Positions 27,671 to 36,010 of a stretch of 37,824 bases of DNA are shown one piece after another. Origin of the DNA: Deltaproteobacteria bacterium (lineage in GTDB: Bacteria > Desulfobacterota > Desulfobacteria > Desulfobacterales > JAABPS01); contig JAFDFT010000004.1 in the NCBI GenBank assembly GCA_019309685.1, positions 1 to 37,824 of the forward strand, given 5' to 3'. The notes under the pieces are model-generated. The model was not told where the DNA came from. It did not search any database and was given only the letters and a program-made list of their open reading frames with translations. The position numbers and the translations under genes are program-made. Position 1 is the first letter of the stretch, and every line of letters begins with the position of its first letter.

Positions 27671-28087
27671 TTATTCTTTATGCTTTTGATGAATCTTATC
27701 AAAATATTCTTTTTTAGAGAAGAATGCTTTATACAGCAAATGCATTTCTTCCTGTGTGCACACATTGCCGGCATGAAATCTTAATTTCTCTGACTGTTCA
27801 AACACTGTATTGATTAGTTCACAAGGATATTCATTACAAAAACCGCAATTCTTTACCCCCTTTTCTTGAACGCATACACGAAGATTCATATAAGCGCATT
27901 TATTTTCAGGCTTACACCCATAACACGCCATGTCTTGAACAGGAAAATCCAGCTCTCTTAAACCAAGACGAACCCATAATTTTTTGACATTTTCTAACTC
28001 CTCAACACTTCTAGTTTTTGTTGCGATATATCTAGGGCAGTAAAAACAATTATCACCGCATATTGCAGTTAAATCCATTATATCCAC
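27671..28087 (-). CDS. DUF3795-like Cys-rich protein
   Basis: AICGDNCFYCPRYIATKT...MACYGCKPENKCAYMNLRVCVQEKGVKNCGFCNEYPCELI. Confidence 0.75.
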   Translation of the reverse strand: MDIMDLTAICGDNCFYCPRYIATKTRSVEELENVKKLWVRLGLRELDFPVQDMACYGCKPENKCAYMNLRVCVQEKGVKNCGFCNEYPCELINTVFEQSEKLRFHAGNVCTQEEMHLLYKAFFSKKEYFDKIHQKHKE

Positions 28088-28163
28088 CTCCTGTAACGGA
28101 TTTATTTTCGAGTTCTCATATACTGGAGTTCAGCAAAAATGCCTTCACATACCAAATAGCAAA

Positions 28164-28820
28164 TTATCCATTATTTATATTTTTCTGCTCGATCTGCTTT
28201 GATGAATCAGGCTTTTTCCGTTTGAAAAAGTTGACAATGACCTCAAAAATCCCCTTAATCCCGCGCCAGATCCTGGGAATCGCCCAGGCCATTGTGATGA
28301 TGAAAAGAATAAGCAGCCCCAGGAAAACCCAGGGGTGGTAAAGAGCGGCCCAAAGCCCGCCGATAACAGCAATATCTTCAGTGATGGATGCAGTCCAGTT
28401 GCTGACAGGTTCAGGAGATGCGTTGATGATAACCCGCGTACCCGCCTTGGTGATATGCGCGCCTGTTGCCATGCCGCCTCCGATGATGGCCGCAGTAAGG
28501 GAGATAGCCGGGTTCACGTCTCCAACCGCGCCCGCGGCCAGTATTGCTCCCGCAGGGATGCGGATAAAGGTATGGATGCCGTCCCAGCCCGTATCCACTC
28601 CGGGTATCTTGTCTGCCGCAAATTCAACAAAATACATAAATACTGCCGCAATGATAACAGGCGGATTCGCGAGAATCTGTAAACCCGGCGGCAATACAAT
28701 ATTTTCCGAAATACCAAGAATCCCCAGCATGGCAATGGCAGCATACAGATTGATCCCACTGGCCCACGCCACACCCATTGTAAGGGCGATAATACCGGCA
28801 ATATGGTTCAGTTGATCCAT
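28164..28820 (-). CDS. DUF4126-like membrane protein
   Basis: GVAWASGINLYAAIAMLGILG, FVEFAADKIPGVDTGWDGIHTFIRIPAGAILAAGAVGDVNPAISLTAAIIGGGMATGAHITKAGTRVIINASPEPVSN. Confidence 0.8.
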   Translation of the reverse strand: MDQLNHIAGIIALTMGVAWASGINLYAAIAMLGILGISENIVLPPGLQILANPPVIIAAVFMYFVEFAADKIPGVDTGWDGIHTFIRIPAGAILAAGAVGDVNPAISLTAAIIGGGMATGAHITKAGTRVIINASPEPVSNWTASITEDIAVIGGLWAALYHPWVFLGLLILFIITMAWAIPRIWRGIKGIFEVIVNFFKRKKPDSSKQIEQKNINNG

Positions 28821-28892
28821 AATATTTTTTTACTATATCTTACCTTGCTATAAACAAAAAATAGCCAGTTCTTCTTTGCTAAATCCTAAAGC

Positions 28893-29044
28893 GTGACAAG
28901 TAAATAGCAAACAAGAAAATAGTGAATAGTTAAAAACTATACAAAAATTGTCTTCTGATTCGTAACTATTTACTCGTCACAATTTACTATTTACTATTAA
29001 ATTCACTCGTCACTATTTGCGATTCGCCTCTTGCCTCTAGCCTC
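28893..29044. repeat. Degenerate short-word repeat with long-range inverted repeat
   Basis: GTGACAAGTAAATAG (28893-28907) versus CTATTTACTCGTCAC (28966-28980); iterated ACTATTTACT/CACTCGTCAC words, ending CTTGCCTCTAGCCTC. Confidence 0.6.
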
Positions 29045-29051
29045 AAATCTC

Positions 29052-30389
29052 TTATATATCTTTTAAAAGTTTATTGGAAGGCAGTTTCCGGGTTGTGTCG
29101 GCAAATGCCTGTAGGGTTTCGGACAATCGCTCTAATTCCTGAGTCTGTGCGACTGGAATAGTATCAGTCCCTCTGTGCTCCAATGCCTCCAGCACAAATG
29201 TCACTGTAAGAATACTGATATCGCGTGCAGGCTGATACGCCAGTTCCTTATATTTTTTCGTCCGCGTGTCGCTAATAACACCGCTTTCAACCAGTTCATA
29301 GAGTATTTCACGCACCAATCGTATAGGAACTTCCAGTATGTGTGAGACCTGCTCAGCCGTTAATGGTTTTTCTCCCTTTGAAAAATTTTTTACCAATAGA
29401 TGAGCAATTTGAAGAGAAATAAGTTTTTTAAAGGAAAGGCTTGTTTGCAGGCAATCAGGTTCAAATTCATACGTATCAACATTTTGGCTGGCAAACGAAA
29501 TTTCTGCGCCAAAAAGAACAATCAGCCAACTAATCTGCAGCCATACCAGAAACAATGGAAATGCTGCAAAACCGCCATAAATAGCATTGTTTCTACCAAT
29601 CCCAATTTGAAAATAGATATACGCCCATTGGGCAATTACGTAGATGGTCCCGGCGATCACACCTGCGATTGCACCGGATCGAAAATTAACTTTAGTATTC
29701 GGCATCAAAATATAAACGATGGTAAAAAGTACCCAGATAAGACAATACGGCAACAATTTTAGAACAAGCAATATAACAGGGCTGAAAAAACCTATTAGGG
29801 CGACTTTGTCTGTAATATTTGTCACCTGCGTTGTAATAAAGACCGTGACACTGCTGGACATAAACATAAGAACAGGGCCGATCATCATGGTTGAAAGATA
29901 GTCGCTGAATTTCCTGCCAAATGCTCGCGATTCTTTTATCTCCCAAATATCATTAAATGAACCCTCAATGTGCCCCAGGACCTTTATCACTGACCAGAAA
30001 AGAAGCACCAGACCCAACCCGGCGATTATGCCGCCCTTTGTATTTTCCAGCATGGAATTTGAAAAAGTAACAACCTGATTCAGCACTTCCTCCTGAACAG
30101 GCAGTTTTTCATAAAGCTGTTTTTCAAGCAGCTTATCAAATCCAAAACCCTTGGCAATACCGAAAGCCATGGCAGCTACGGGAACAATGGAAAGCAGAGA
30201 ATAAAAAGTCAATGATGACGCCCTGAGCATACATTTATCTTCAAAAAAACCACGTGACGCAAGAATAATTATCCTTAACTGATTTATTAAAAATGATTTG
30301 CCAATAGGCAGGTCATTTACGCGGATCCGCCATATATCTGTTGTGATAAAATGGGTGATTTTATTGATAATAAACCTTATATTCTGCAT
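29052..30389 (-). CDS. YihY/BrkB-family membrane protein with C-terminal winged-helix-like region
   Basis: DKCMLRASSLTFYSLLSIVPVAAMAFGIAKGFG; GSFNDIWEIKESRAFGRKFSDYLSTMMIGPVL; LPNTKVNFRSGAIAGVIAGTIYVIAQWAYIYFQIGIGRNNAIYGGFAAFPLFLVWLQISWLIVLFGAEISFA. Confidence 0.9.
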   Translation of the reverse strand: MQNIRFIINKITHFITTDIWRIRVNDLPIGKSFLINQLRIIILASRGFFEDKCMLRASSLTFYSLLSIVPVAAMAFGIAKGFGFDKLLEKQLYEKLPVQEEVLNQVVTFSNSMLENTKGGIIAGLGLVLLFWSVIKVLGHIEGSFNDIWEIKESRAFGRKFSDYLSTMMIGPVLMFMSSSVTVFITTQVTNITDKVALIGFFSPVILLVLKLLPYCLIWVLFTIVYILMPNTKVNFRSGAIAGVIAGTIYVIAQWAYIYFQIGIGRNNAIYGGFAAFPLFLVWLQISWLIVLFGAEISFASQNVDTYEFEPDCLQTSLSFKKLISLQIAHLLVKNFSKGEKPLTAEQVSHILEVPIRLVREILYELVESGVISDTRTKKYKELAYQPARDISILTVTFVLEALEHRGTDTIPVAQTQELERLSETLQAFADTTRKLPSNKLLKDI

Positions 30390-30616
30390 AGTTATTTTCC
30401 TCTGTTAAGATAAGCCAAAGAATTTTGAACAGAATCTCTAAGAATGTTTTCTTTTATATTGCCTGAATCTTGCATATCAGTACAGGCAAATATTGTAAAG
30501 CTGGAAACGAAACAGATTATGGATACCGAAGATACATTTCCCGTTTTTATGTTTGCTTCATTCAGCCATATCTATTATGTTATTTATTCCATATAATTTA
30601 AAATGTTAAATATAAT

Positions 30617-31591
30617 ATGATAAGCATAAAAACACGATTTAAAGACTTTAAAGACAGCCTGGAAAGCATTAACTGGTTAATGCTCAAGTTCAAGAAAGTG
30701 TCACCCTTTCCTCAAAAAAAAGTGCTGGTACTTGAGGGCGGCGGCATGCGGGGTATATTTTTAACCGGGGTAATGCAGGCCTTTACGGACAGGGGCTACT
30801 TTCCATGGAAACTTATCATCGGATCGTCTGCCGGAGCATTAACCGGTACCGCGTACGCGGCCGGTCAGATACATCTTGCCAGGGATGCGTTTTTCACTGA
30901 ACTGCTCACAGGTAACTTTATTCGCATCTCCAATATTGTCCGCCCTGAACAACACATTCTGAATCTGGACTGGATGATAGATACGATCATCAAAGGAGAT
31001 GAGCCCTTAAACCTTCGTCGATTAAAAAATTCATGTCCAGTACTCATCACTGCGACCCACTGTCGTGAAAATCATCCGCCTGAGACCATTTACCTCAACT
31101 CAAAAGAGGACAGTGTGCCGACCGCACTCAAGGCAACTGCCGCCATCCCGTTTCTATACAGAAACTTCGTAAAATATAAACATTATAAGTTTCTCGACGG
31201 CGCCCTGCTGGATCCCATCCCATATAAAAAGGCGCTTGAAATGGGATTTAAAGAAAAAGAGATTCTGGTGATCACCACGAGGCAAAAAGGTTACAGGAAA
31301 AAGGAAGAATCTTTCTGGATTAAAAATCTTTATGAAGCCTATTATAAAGATCCCAAACATCAGTTTTTACTCAAGGCCCTAAACAGGTTTCGGCAATACA
31401 ATAAACTGCGCGATGATCTTGAACGGAAAAACAGCAAAATTGATGTAATTTATCCGCCTAAAGATTTCAGGGTGAACCGTTTAACACAAGACGGGGAAAA
31501 AATTCTTGAAGGGTTCGGGCAGGGGATCAAAGCCGCAAAAGAATGGCTTTTTAAAGACAAAATTAAGAAAAAGAAGAAAAAAAGATCATAA
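30617..31591 (+). CDS. Patatin-like phospholipase
   Basis: VLVLEGGGMRGIFLTGVMQAF (oxyanion GGGxRG), IIGSSAGAL (GxSxG), KFLDGALLDPIPY (catalytic Asp DGA). Confidence 0.9.
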   Translation: MISIKTRFKDFKDSLESINWLMLKFKKVSPFPQKKVLVLEGGGMRGIFLTGVMQAFTDRGYFPWKLIIGSSAGALTGTAYAAGQIHLARDAFFTELLTGNFIRISNIVRPEQHILNLDWMIDTIIKGDEPLNLRRLKNSCPVLITATHCRENHPPETIYLNSKEDSVPTALKATAAIPFLYRNFVKYKHYKFLDGALLDPIPYKKALEMGFKEKEILVITTRQKGYRKKEESFWIKNLYEAYYKDPKHQFLLKALNRFRQYNKLRDDLERKNSKIDVIYPPKDFRVNRLTQDGEKILEGFGQGIKAAKEWLFKDKIKKKKKKRS

Positions 31592-31595
31592 TTTT

Positions 31596-32084
31596 TCAGT
31601 TCCCCCTATTTTCCAGCCAATCTCTTACGGCAGGACCTGTGCCAAAAGGCCAGGGTTTTAATTTTTCAGGGCTAACTTTTTTTATATCAGCGATTTCATC
31701 ACCAATAGTAATATCTCCCTGGGCTTTTACATGAAAGGCCAGTATCAATTGATTCATTTCAAGAAATGAATAATATCCAATAAAGCTTTCAATTCTCCCT
31801 TCCAGGCCGAGTTCTTCCTTTACCTCCCGAAGCACACAGTCGTCTGGGGTTTCGCCCGCTTCAAGAAACCCTGAAACAAGTCCAAACATCCCCTCAGGCC
31901 ATCCATTGTTTTGTACCAGGACAATTTCATTGCCGAGTTCAACAATCGCACCAACGATGGGCGTGGGATTATTCCAGAATACGTAGTTACATGATTCGGA
32001 TTCGCAGCATAAACGGGATTCTCCATCTATTTTATTTGCTGAAACCTTACTGCCGCAATGAGGACAAAATCTTATATCAGCCAT
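31596..32084 (-). CDS. NUDIX hydrolase with N-terminal zinc ribbon (NADH pyrophosphatase-like)
   Basis: RFCPHCGSKVSANKIDGESRLCCESESC; NUDIX box GFLEAGETPDDCVLREVKEELGLEG. Confidence 0.9.
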   Translation of the reverse strand: MADIRFCPHCGSKVSANKIDGESRLCCESESCNYVFWNNPTPIVGAIVELGNEIVLVQNNGWPEGMFGLVSGFLEAGETPDDCVLREVKEELGLEGRIESFIGYYSFLEMNQLILAFHVKAQGDITIGDEIADIKKVSPEKLKPWPFGTGPAVRDWLENRGN

Positions 32085-32162
32085 TTATTTGAAATCCTTA
32101 GGCTACATACTTTTGCCTACTCGTCACTATTTACTTCTTGCCTCTCGTCCTTCATCTTCTTT

Positions 32163-32990
32163 TTATAATTTCGCACCACAATGCTTACAGTACGTCGCGT
32201 CAACATCATGACCTTCAGCACCACACTCCGGACATGCCTGTGTGGAAATCTTTTTATTGAATGCGGTCGCCATTTCTACGGTAACAATGCCTGTTGGAAT
32301 CGCGATAATCCCGTAACCCAGTATCATAATCATGGCGGCCAGAAACTGACCCATACCTGTCTTGGGCAAAATATCTCCGTAGCCAACCGTTGTCAGCGTT
32401 ACAATGGCCCAATAGATACTTCTGGGTATGCTCGTAAAACCGCTTTCCTTTGATTCAATGAAATACATCAACGAACCAAAAATGATTACCAAAGTCAAAA
32501 CCGCAAAAAGAAAGACAATGATCTTTCGCCTGCTTGCCCTCAGCGCAGCTATGAGAAGTCTGGCCTCACCAAGATACTGAACCAGTTTCAGCACACGAAA
32601 GATTCTCAATACCCTTAAAAGACGAATCACAAGAAAGTATTGGCTGCCGGGGATAAACAGGCTGAAATATGTGGGAAGGATCGCCAGCAAATCAATAATC
32701 CCGAAAAAACTTCGCGCGTAAAGAATCGGACGCCCCACGCAGTACAGCCGCAAAATATATTCAATGGTAAAGAGAATCGTAAAAAACCACTCAGCAGCAT
32801 ATAGAAAGTCTCCATATGAATTTTGAATAGCAGAGACACTATCCAGCATCACCATCAAAACGCTTAGGACAATACCGATGATGAGGAGAATATCAAATGT
32901 CTTTCCCGCAGGTGTATCCGCTTCAAAAATAATTTCGTGAAGTTTCTGTCGCGATTTACTGATGGAATTCGATTTTGTATGTTTAGCCAT
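32163..32990 (-). CDS. Voltage-gated-like K+ channel with C-terminal zinc ribbon
   Basis: S4-like VIRLLRVLRIFRVLKLVQYL; selectivity filter TLTTVGYGDILP; C-terminal CPECGAEGHDVDATYCKHCGAKL. Confidence 0.92.
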   Translation of the reverse strand: MAKHTKSNSISKSRQKLHEIIFEADTPAGKTFDILLIIGIVLSVLMVMLDSVSAIQNSYGDFLYAAEWFFTILFTIEYILRLYCVGRPILYARSFFGIIDLLAILPTYFSLFIPGSQYFLVIRLLRVLRIFRVLKLVQYLGEARLLIAALRASRRKIIVFLFAVLTLVIIFGSLMYFIESKESGFTSIPRSIYWAIVTLTTVGYGDILPKTGMGQFLAAMIMILGYGIIAIPTGIVTVEMATAFNKKISTQACPECGAEGHDVDATYCKHCGAKL

Positions 32991-33002
32991 ATATTATATT
33001 TT

Positions 33003-33154
33003 ATGATCTCGCAAAAAGTAAAAAATCAAATTTTTACTCGGTTTTAAGTTTTAGGTGTTAGGTTTTAAGCAACTGATTTAAAAGGCAAAGGCTAACCTAA
33101 AACTTAACACTTAAAACCTAAAACGTAATGAATTCGACTTTGTACGAAGCCATC
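33003..33154. repeat. Family 2 element, copy E, with an internal AT-rich inverted repeat
   Basis: ATGATCTCGCAAAAAGT...GACTTTGTACGAAGCCAT ends; internal GGTTTTAAGTTTTAGGTGTTAGGTTTTAAGC versus GCTAACCTAAAACTTAACACTTAAAACCTAAAAC. Confidence 0.65.
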
Positions 33155-33251
33155 AAAATTACCACCTCAGTGTATTTCGAGGATTAAGCCCGCCAAGGCG
33201 GGATTGAGCCTGACAAAGAGATTGGATAAAAGAAAGTGTTTTCAAAGGCCT
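33155..33251. repeat. Truncated, inverted relic of the 10080-10311 element family
   Basis: Reverse complement AGGCCTTTGAAAACACTTTCTTTTATCCAATCTCTTTGTCAGG...CCCGCCTTGGCGGGCTTAATCCTCGAAATACAC aligns with AGACCTTTGCAAAACCCCACTTTTTGCCCAATTTCTGTGTCAGG...CTTTGGCGGATTAATCCTCGAAATACTC. Confidence 0.7.
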
Positions 33252-33252
33252 A

Positions 33253-33906
33253 TTACCATCTGCAGATAATCCACCCTTTCTCCATAGCAACCTTCTCAAG
33301 CTTCTTATCAGGGGTTACGCACATAGGGTGCCCTACCACTTCCAATACGGGGATATCGGATGCTGAATCCCCGTAATAATAGGCATCCTTAAGATCATAT
33401 CCGTGCTTCTCACAGTATTTTTCTGCCTGTCTTAATTTTTCCGCTCCGTAACAATAGTTTCCCAGGGGAAGCCCTGAATAATGCCCATCGATTACTTCCA
33501 GCTCCGAGCAGATGATATCGCCCATACCCAGGTGCTGTTTTATCAATTCGCTCAAATACCGGGTCGTGGCAGAAAGGATGACAGTAAACCCTCCATTTGT
33601 ATTATGAAAATCAACTTCCAAACGGGCCTTTTCACGGACCTTATCCTTTAGATGTTCATCAAAGAGCCGGGTACTAAAATCTAATATTTCTTTTTCAGAA
33701 ATCCCTTTAAGCCATCGCGCCATTAGTTTTATAACATTTTCCGACTTCATCAGCTTGAACCGGTATAGCAGAGAAAGAACAAGCCCTTCCATCAGGTTCA
33801 AATTACTGATAAGTCCCTCCCGGTATCCATTTGCTGCCATCACTTTGCCGCTGGTAGCGCTGATGACGGTATTGTCAATATCAAAAAAAGCGATATACTT
33901 CTTCAT
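33253..33906 (-). CDS. HAD-IB family phosphatase (SerB/PGP-like)
   Basis: IAFFDIDNTVI (DxDxT), VILSATTRYLSELI, DLKDAYYYGDSASDIPVLEVVGHPMCVTPDKKL. Confidence 0.88.
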   Translation of the reverse strand: MKKYIAFFDIDNTVISATSGKVMAANGYREGLISNLNLMEGLVLSLLYRFKLMKSENVIKLMARWLKGISEKEILDFSTRLFDEHLKDKVREKARLEVDFHNTNGGFTVILSATTRYLSELIKQHLGMGDIICSELEVIDGHYSGLPLGNYCYGAEKLRQAEKYCEKHGYDLKDAYYYGDSASDIPVLEVVGHPMCVTPDKKLEKVAMEKGWIICRW

Positions 33907-33917
33907 AATAACAGCAT

Positions 33918-34841
33918 CTATTTATTGTTAAAAAAATGATTGCCATGCGGATTATAGATGATCTTCACGGCTCTGGGCAAAATGTTTACTTCATATGTAC
34001 TGGCGAAAAATAATTCGCCATCCAGATGATGGGGGACATCATGATCAAATTCAATAAACAGTTTATCTGTCTGGTAGTAATTGACCTTTGGATCTTCGAT
34101 ATGCGTTCCCTTTGGCACTTTGAGAAGTATGGCAAGCCTTTTCATAATAGAAAGCTCGTCTATCATACAGACATCCAGCAGCCCGTCATTGGCAACTGCC
34201 TTTGGTGTAAGGAAAAAATCGCCTGCGAACCTTCTGCCATTGGCAACCGTATTGATGAAACATTTTGTTTCATGTGTTTCGCCGTTTGTCTTTGTTATCA
34301 TGTTTTTTTCTTTGTATAAAAAAATCGTCTTAATGATATGCCGCCAGTACCTCAGTGCACTTCCTTGTTTACCTTCTCCTGTATCTTTAAAATTTTCAGC
34401 CGCGACCTGAGCGTCAAACCCAAGCCCCATTCCATTGAGAAAATAATTACCGTTACATTTCCCGACATCCATTTCTATAATATTTCCTTCAAGCAGTATA
34501 TCCCAGTCCCGGTCCGTGAACAGGTCAGAAAAACCAAGTATCTGAATAAAATCGTTTCCTGTACCCGCTGACACCATTCCCAGAATAGCATCGCTTTTGC
34601 CCACAATGGCCTGCGCCACCTCGTTAACCGTTCCATCCCCGCCCACCGGTATAAAACACTGATACCCATCGTTTAAAAATTTGCCTGCCAATTCTGTGGC
34701 ATGACCCTTCTTTTCGGTTAAAACCAGTTGTGCGTCCAGGTTGTGCTTTTTGATAACGTCCCTGACTTTTCCCACACATTTACCCGCATATCCGCTCCCT
34801 GCTATCGGATTTAAGATGAATACACATTTCTTGTCCTTCAT
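33918..34841 (-). CDS. Diacylglycerol kinase-family lipid kinase
   Basis: CVFILNPIAGSGYAGK, FIPVGGDGTVNEVAQAIVG, LGMVSAGTGNDFIQILG, DGLLDVCMIDELS. Confidence 0.92.
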   Translation of the reverse strand: MKDKKCVFILNPIAGSGYAGKCVGKVRDVIKKHNLDAQLVLTEKKGHATELAGKFLNDGYQCFIPVGGDGTVNEVAQAIVGKSDAILGMVSAGTGNDFIQILGFSDLFTDRDWDILLEGNIIEMDVGKCNGNYFLNGMGLGFDAQVAAENFKDTGEGKQGSALRYWRHIIKTIFLYKEKNMITKTNGETHETKCFINTVANGRRFAGDFFLTPKAVANDGLLDVCMIDELSIMKRLAILLKVPKGTHIEDPKVNYYQTDKLFIEFDHDVPHHLDGELFFASTYEVNILPRAVKIIYNPHGNHFFNNK

Positions 34842-34913
34842 GTCTATACCCCCATCCTTTTAATTGAAGTGCTATTCCAACCATTTACATCTGAATGTTA
34901 AATACATTTAAAA

Positions 34914-35999
34914 TCAAGTGCCGCGTTTTTCTAATTTTTCAGCTTCAGCAATCCACTTCACCTCATGAACCGCAAATCCCATCCGTTTACGGGTTGAAGC
35001 CCATCTGAGATATATCATTTCTGTTGCAAAATAAACCATAATTGTCAAAACAATGCCCGCGATAATGTCAATCACCCAATGATAACGCAGATATACCGTG
35101 CTGATGATGAGCGAAAAAACCCCTATTACCCAGAAACTGATAGATGTTTTTTCCCATTTAAAGGTCTCCCTGTACCGCATCGCGTAAATTAAGCAAATCA
35201 GGCATAAACAGACATGCATACTTGGCATGCAATCGGTTTTTATCCTTTCAAGGTAATTCCACATGTCATACTGAAGCGCGTAAAAGGACTCCCGCCCTGT
35301 TAGATTCAATAAAAAAGTAAATTTTATCCCTTCCAGCCGCGAAGTAAATTCCGGAATATTTTTCGCCATCTTCGGGAAATCGGGATCAAATACAAACCGG
35401 GGGCCTATTGCTGGGAAGAGTATATAGCAGCTCAATGAAATAATTAATGAAATCACCTGTGCCATCAGCACCCTGTAAAATACATCAAGCCTGTTTTTCT
35501 GCAGCAAATAGATAATATATACAAATGGATATACAAAAAACATGCCGTATGCCACCATAAAATAATCTACCGCCAGGGGATGAAGGAGTTTTTGCAGCCA
35601 AATCGTTGGCTGAACGCCAAACATGACCTCGTCGACCATCATCAAATACAGGTCCACATTTTTAAATGTGTCTTCAAACGCTTTGCTGAACAAAATAAGG
35701 TTTTCATAAACCACTGCGATTAATAAATAGGGGAGACAATACCACGTAAGCTGCAGATAGCTTTTATAGATATTTTCATGCACACCCTGCTGATTAAACA
35801 GCCTGAATCTTTTTCTGTTTAAAAATGTATGAAGAAGTATTATGGTAATGTAAGTATAGAAAAATGTGAACAGGTCAGCGTCTTTAAGATCAAACCGATC
35901 AAAATTAAAAGCAATTATAAAAAGAAGCAGTATGATAAAAACCAGCACAAACCAAAGCGCTGGATTTGTATTGGTGAGCAAGTTCTCTTTGTTTTTCAT
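34914..35999 (-). CDS. PAP2-superfamily membrane phosphatase/transferase
   Basis: Multiple TMs; DCMPSMHVCLCLICLIYAMRYRE and YLRYHWVIDIIAGIVLTIMVYF (PAP2 signature positions). Confidence 0.85.
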   Translation of the reverse strand: MKNKENLLTNTNPALWFVLVFIILLLFIIAFNFDRFDLKDADLFTFFYTYITIILLHTFLNRKRFRLFNQQGVHENIYKSYLQLTWYCLPYLLIAVVYENLILFSKAFEDTFKNVDLYLMMVDEVMFGVQPTIWLQKLLHPLAVDYFMVAYGMFFVYPFVYIIYLLQKNRLDVFYRVLMAQVISLIISLSCYILFPAIGPRFVFDPDFPKMAKNIPEFTSRLEGIKFTFLLNLTGRESFYALQYDMWNYLERIKTDCMPSMHVCLCLICLIYAMRYRETFKWEKTSISFWVIGVFSLIISTVYLRYHWVIDIIAGIVLTIMVYFATEMIYLRWASTRKRMGFAVHEVKWIAEAEKLEKRGT

Positions 36000-36010
36000 A
36001 AGTTAATTTT

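Noticed and set aside
28335-28815. Plus-strand ORFs (115 and 144 aa) antisense to the DUF4126 gene
   Set aside because: Long antisense ORFs are a by-product of codon bias; the minus-strand protein has a coherent membrane-protein sequence.
28893-29044. CRISPR-like array from the repeated CGTCACTATTTACT words
   Set aside because: Repeat units are short, irregularly spaced and degenerate, with no constant-length spacers and no cas genes.
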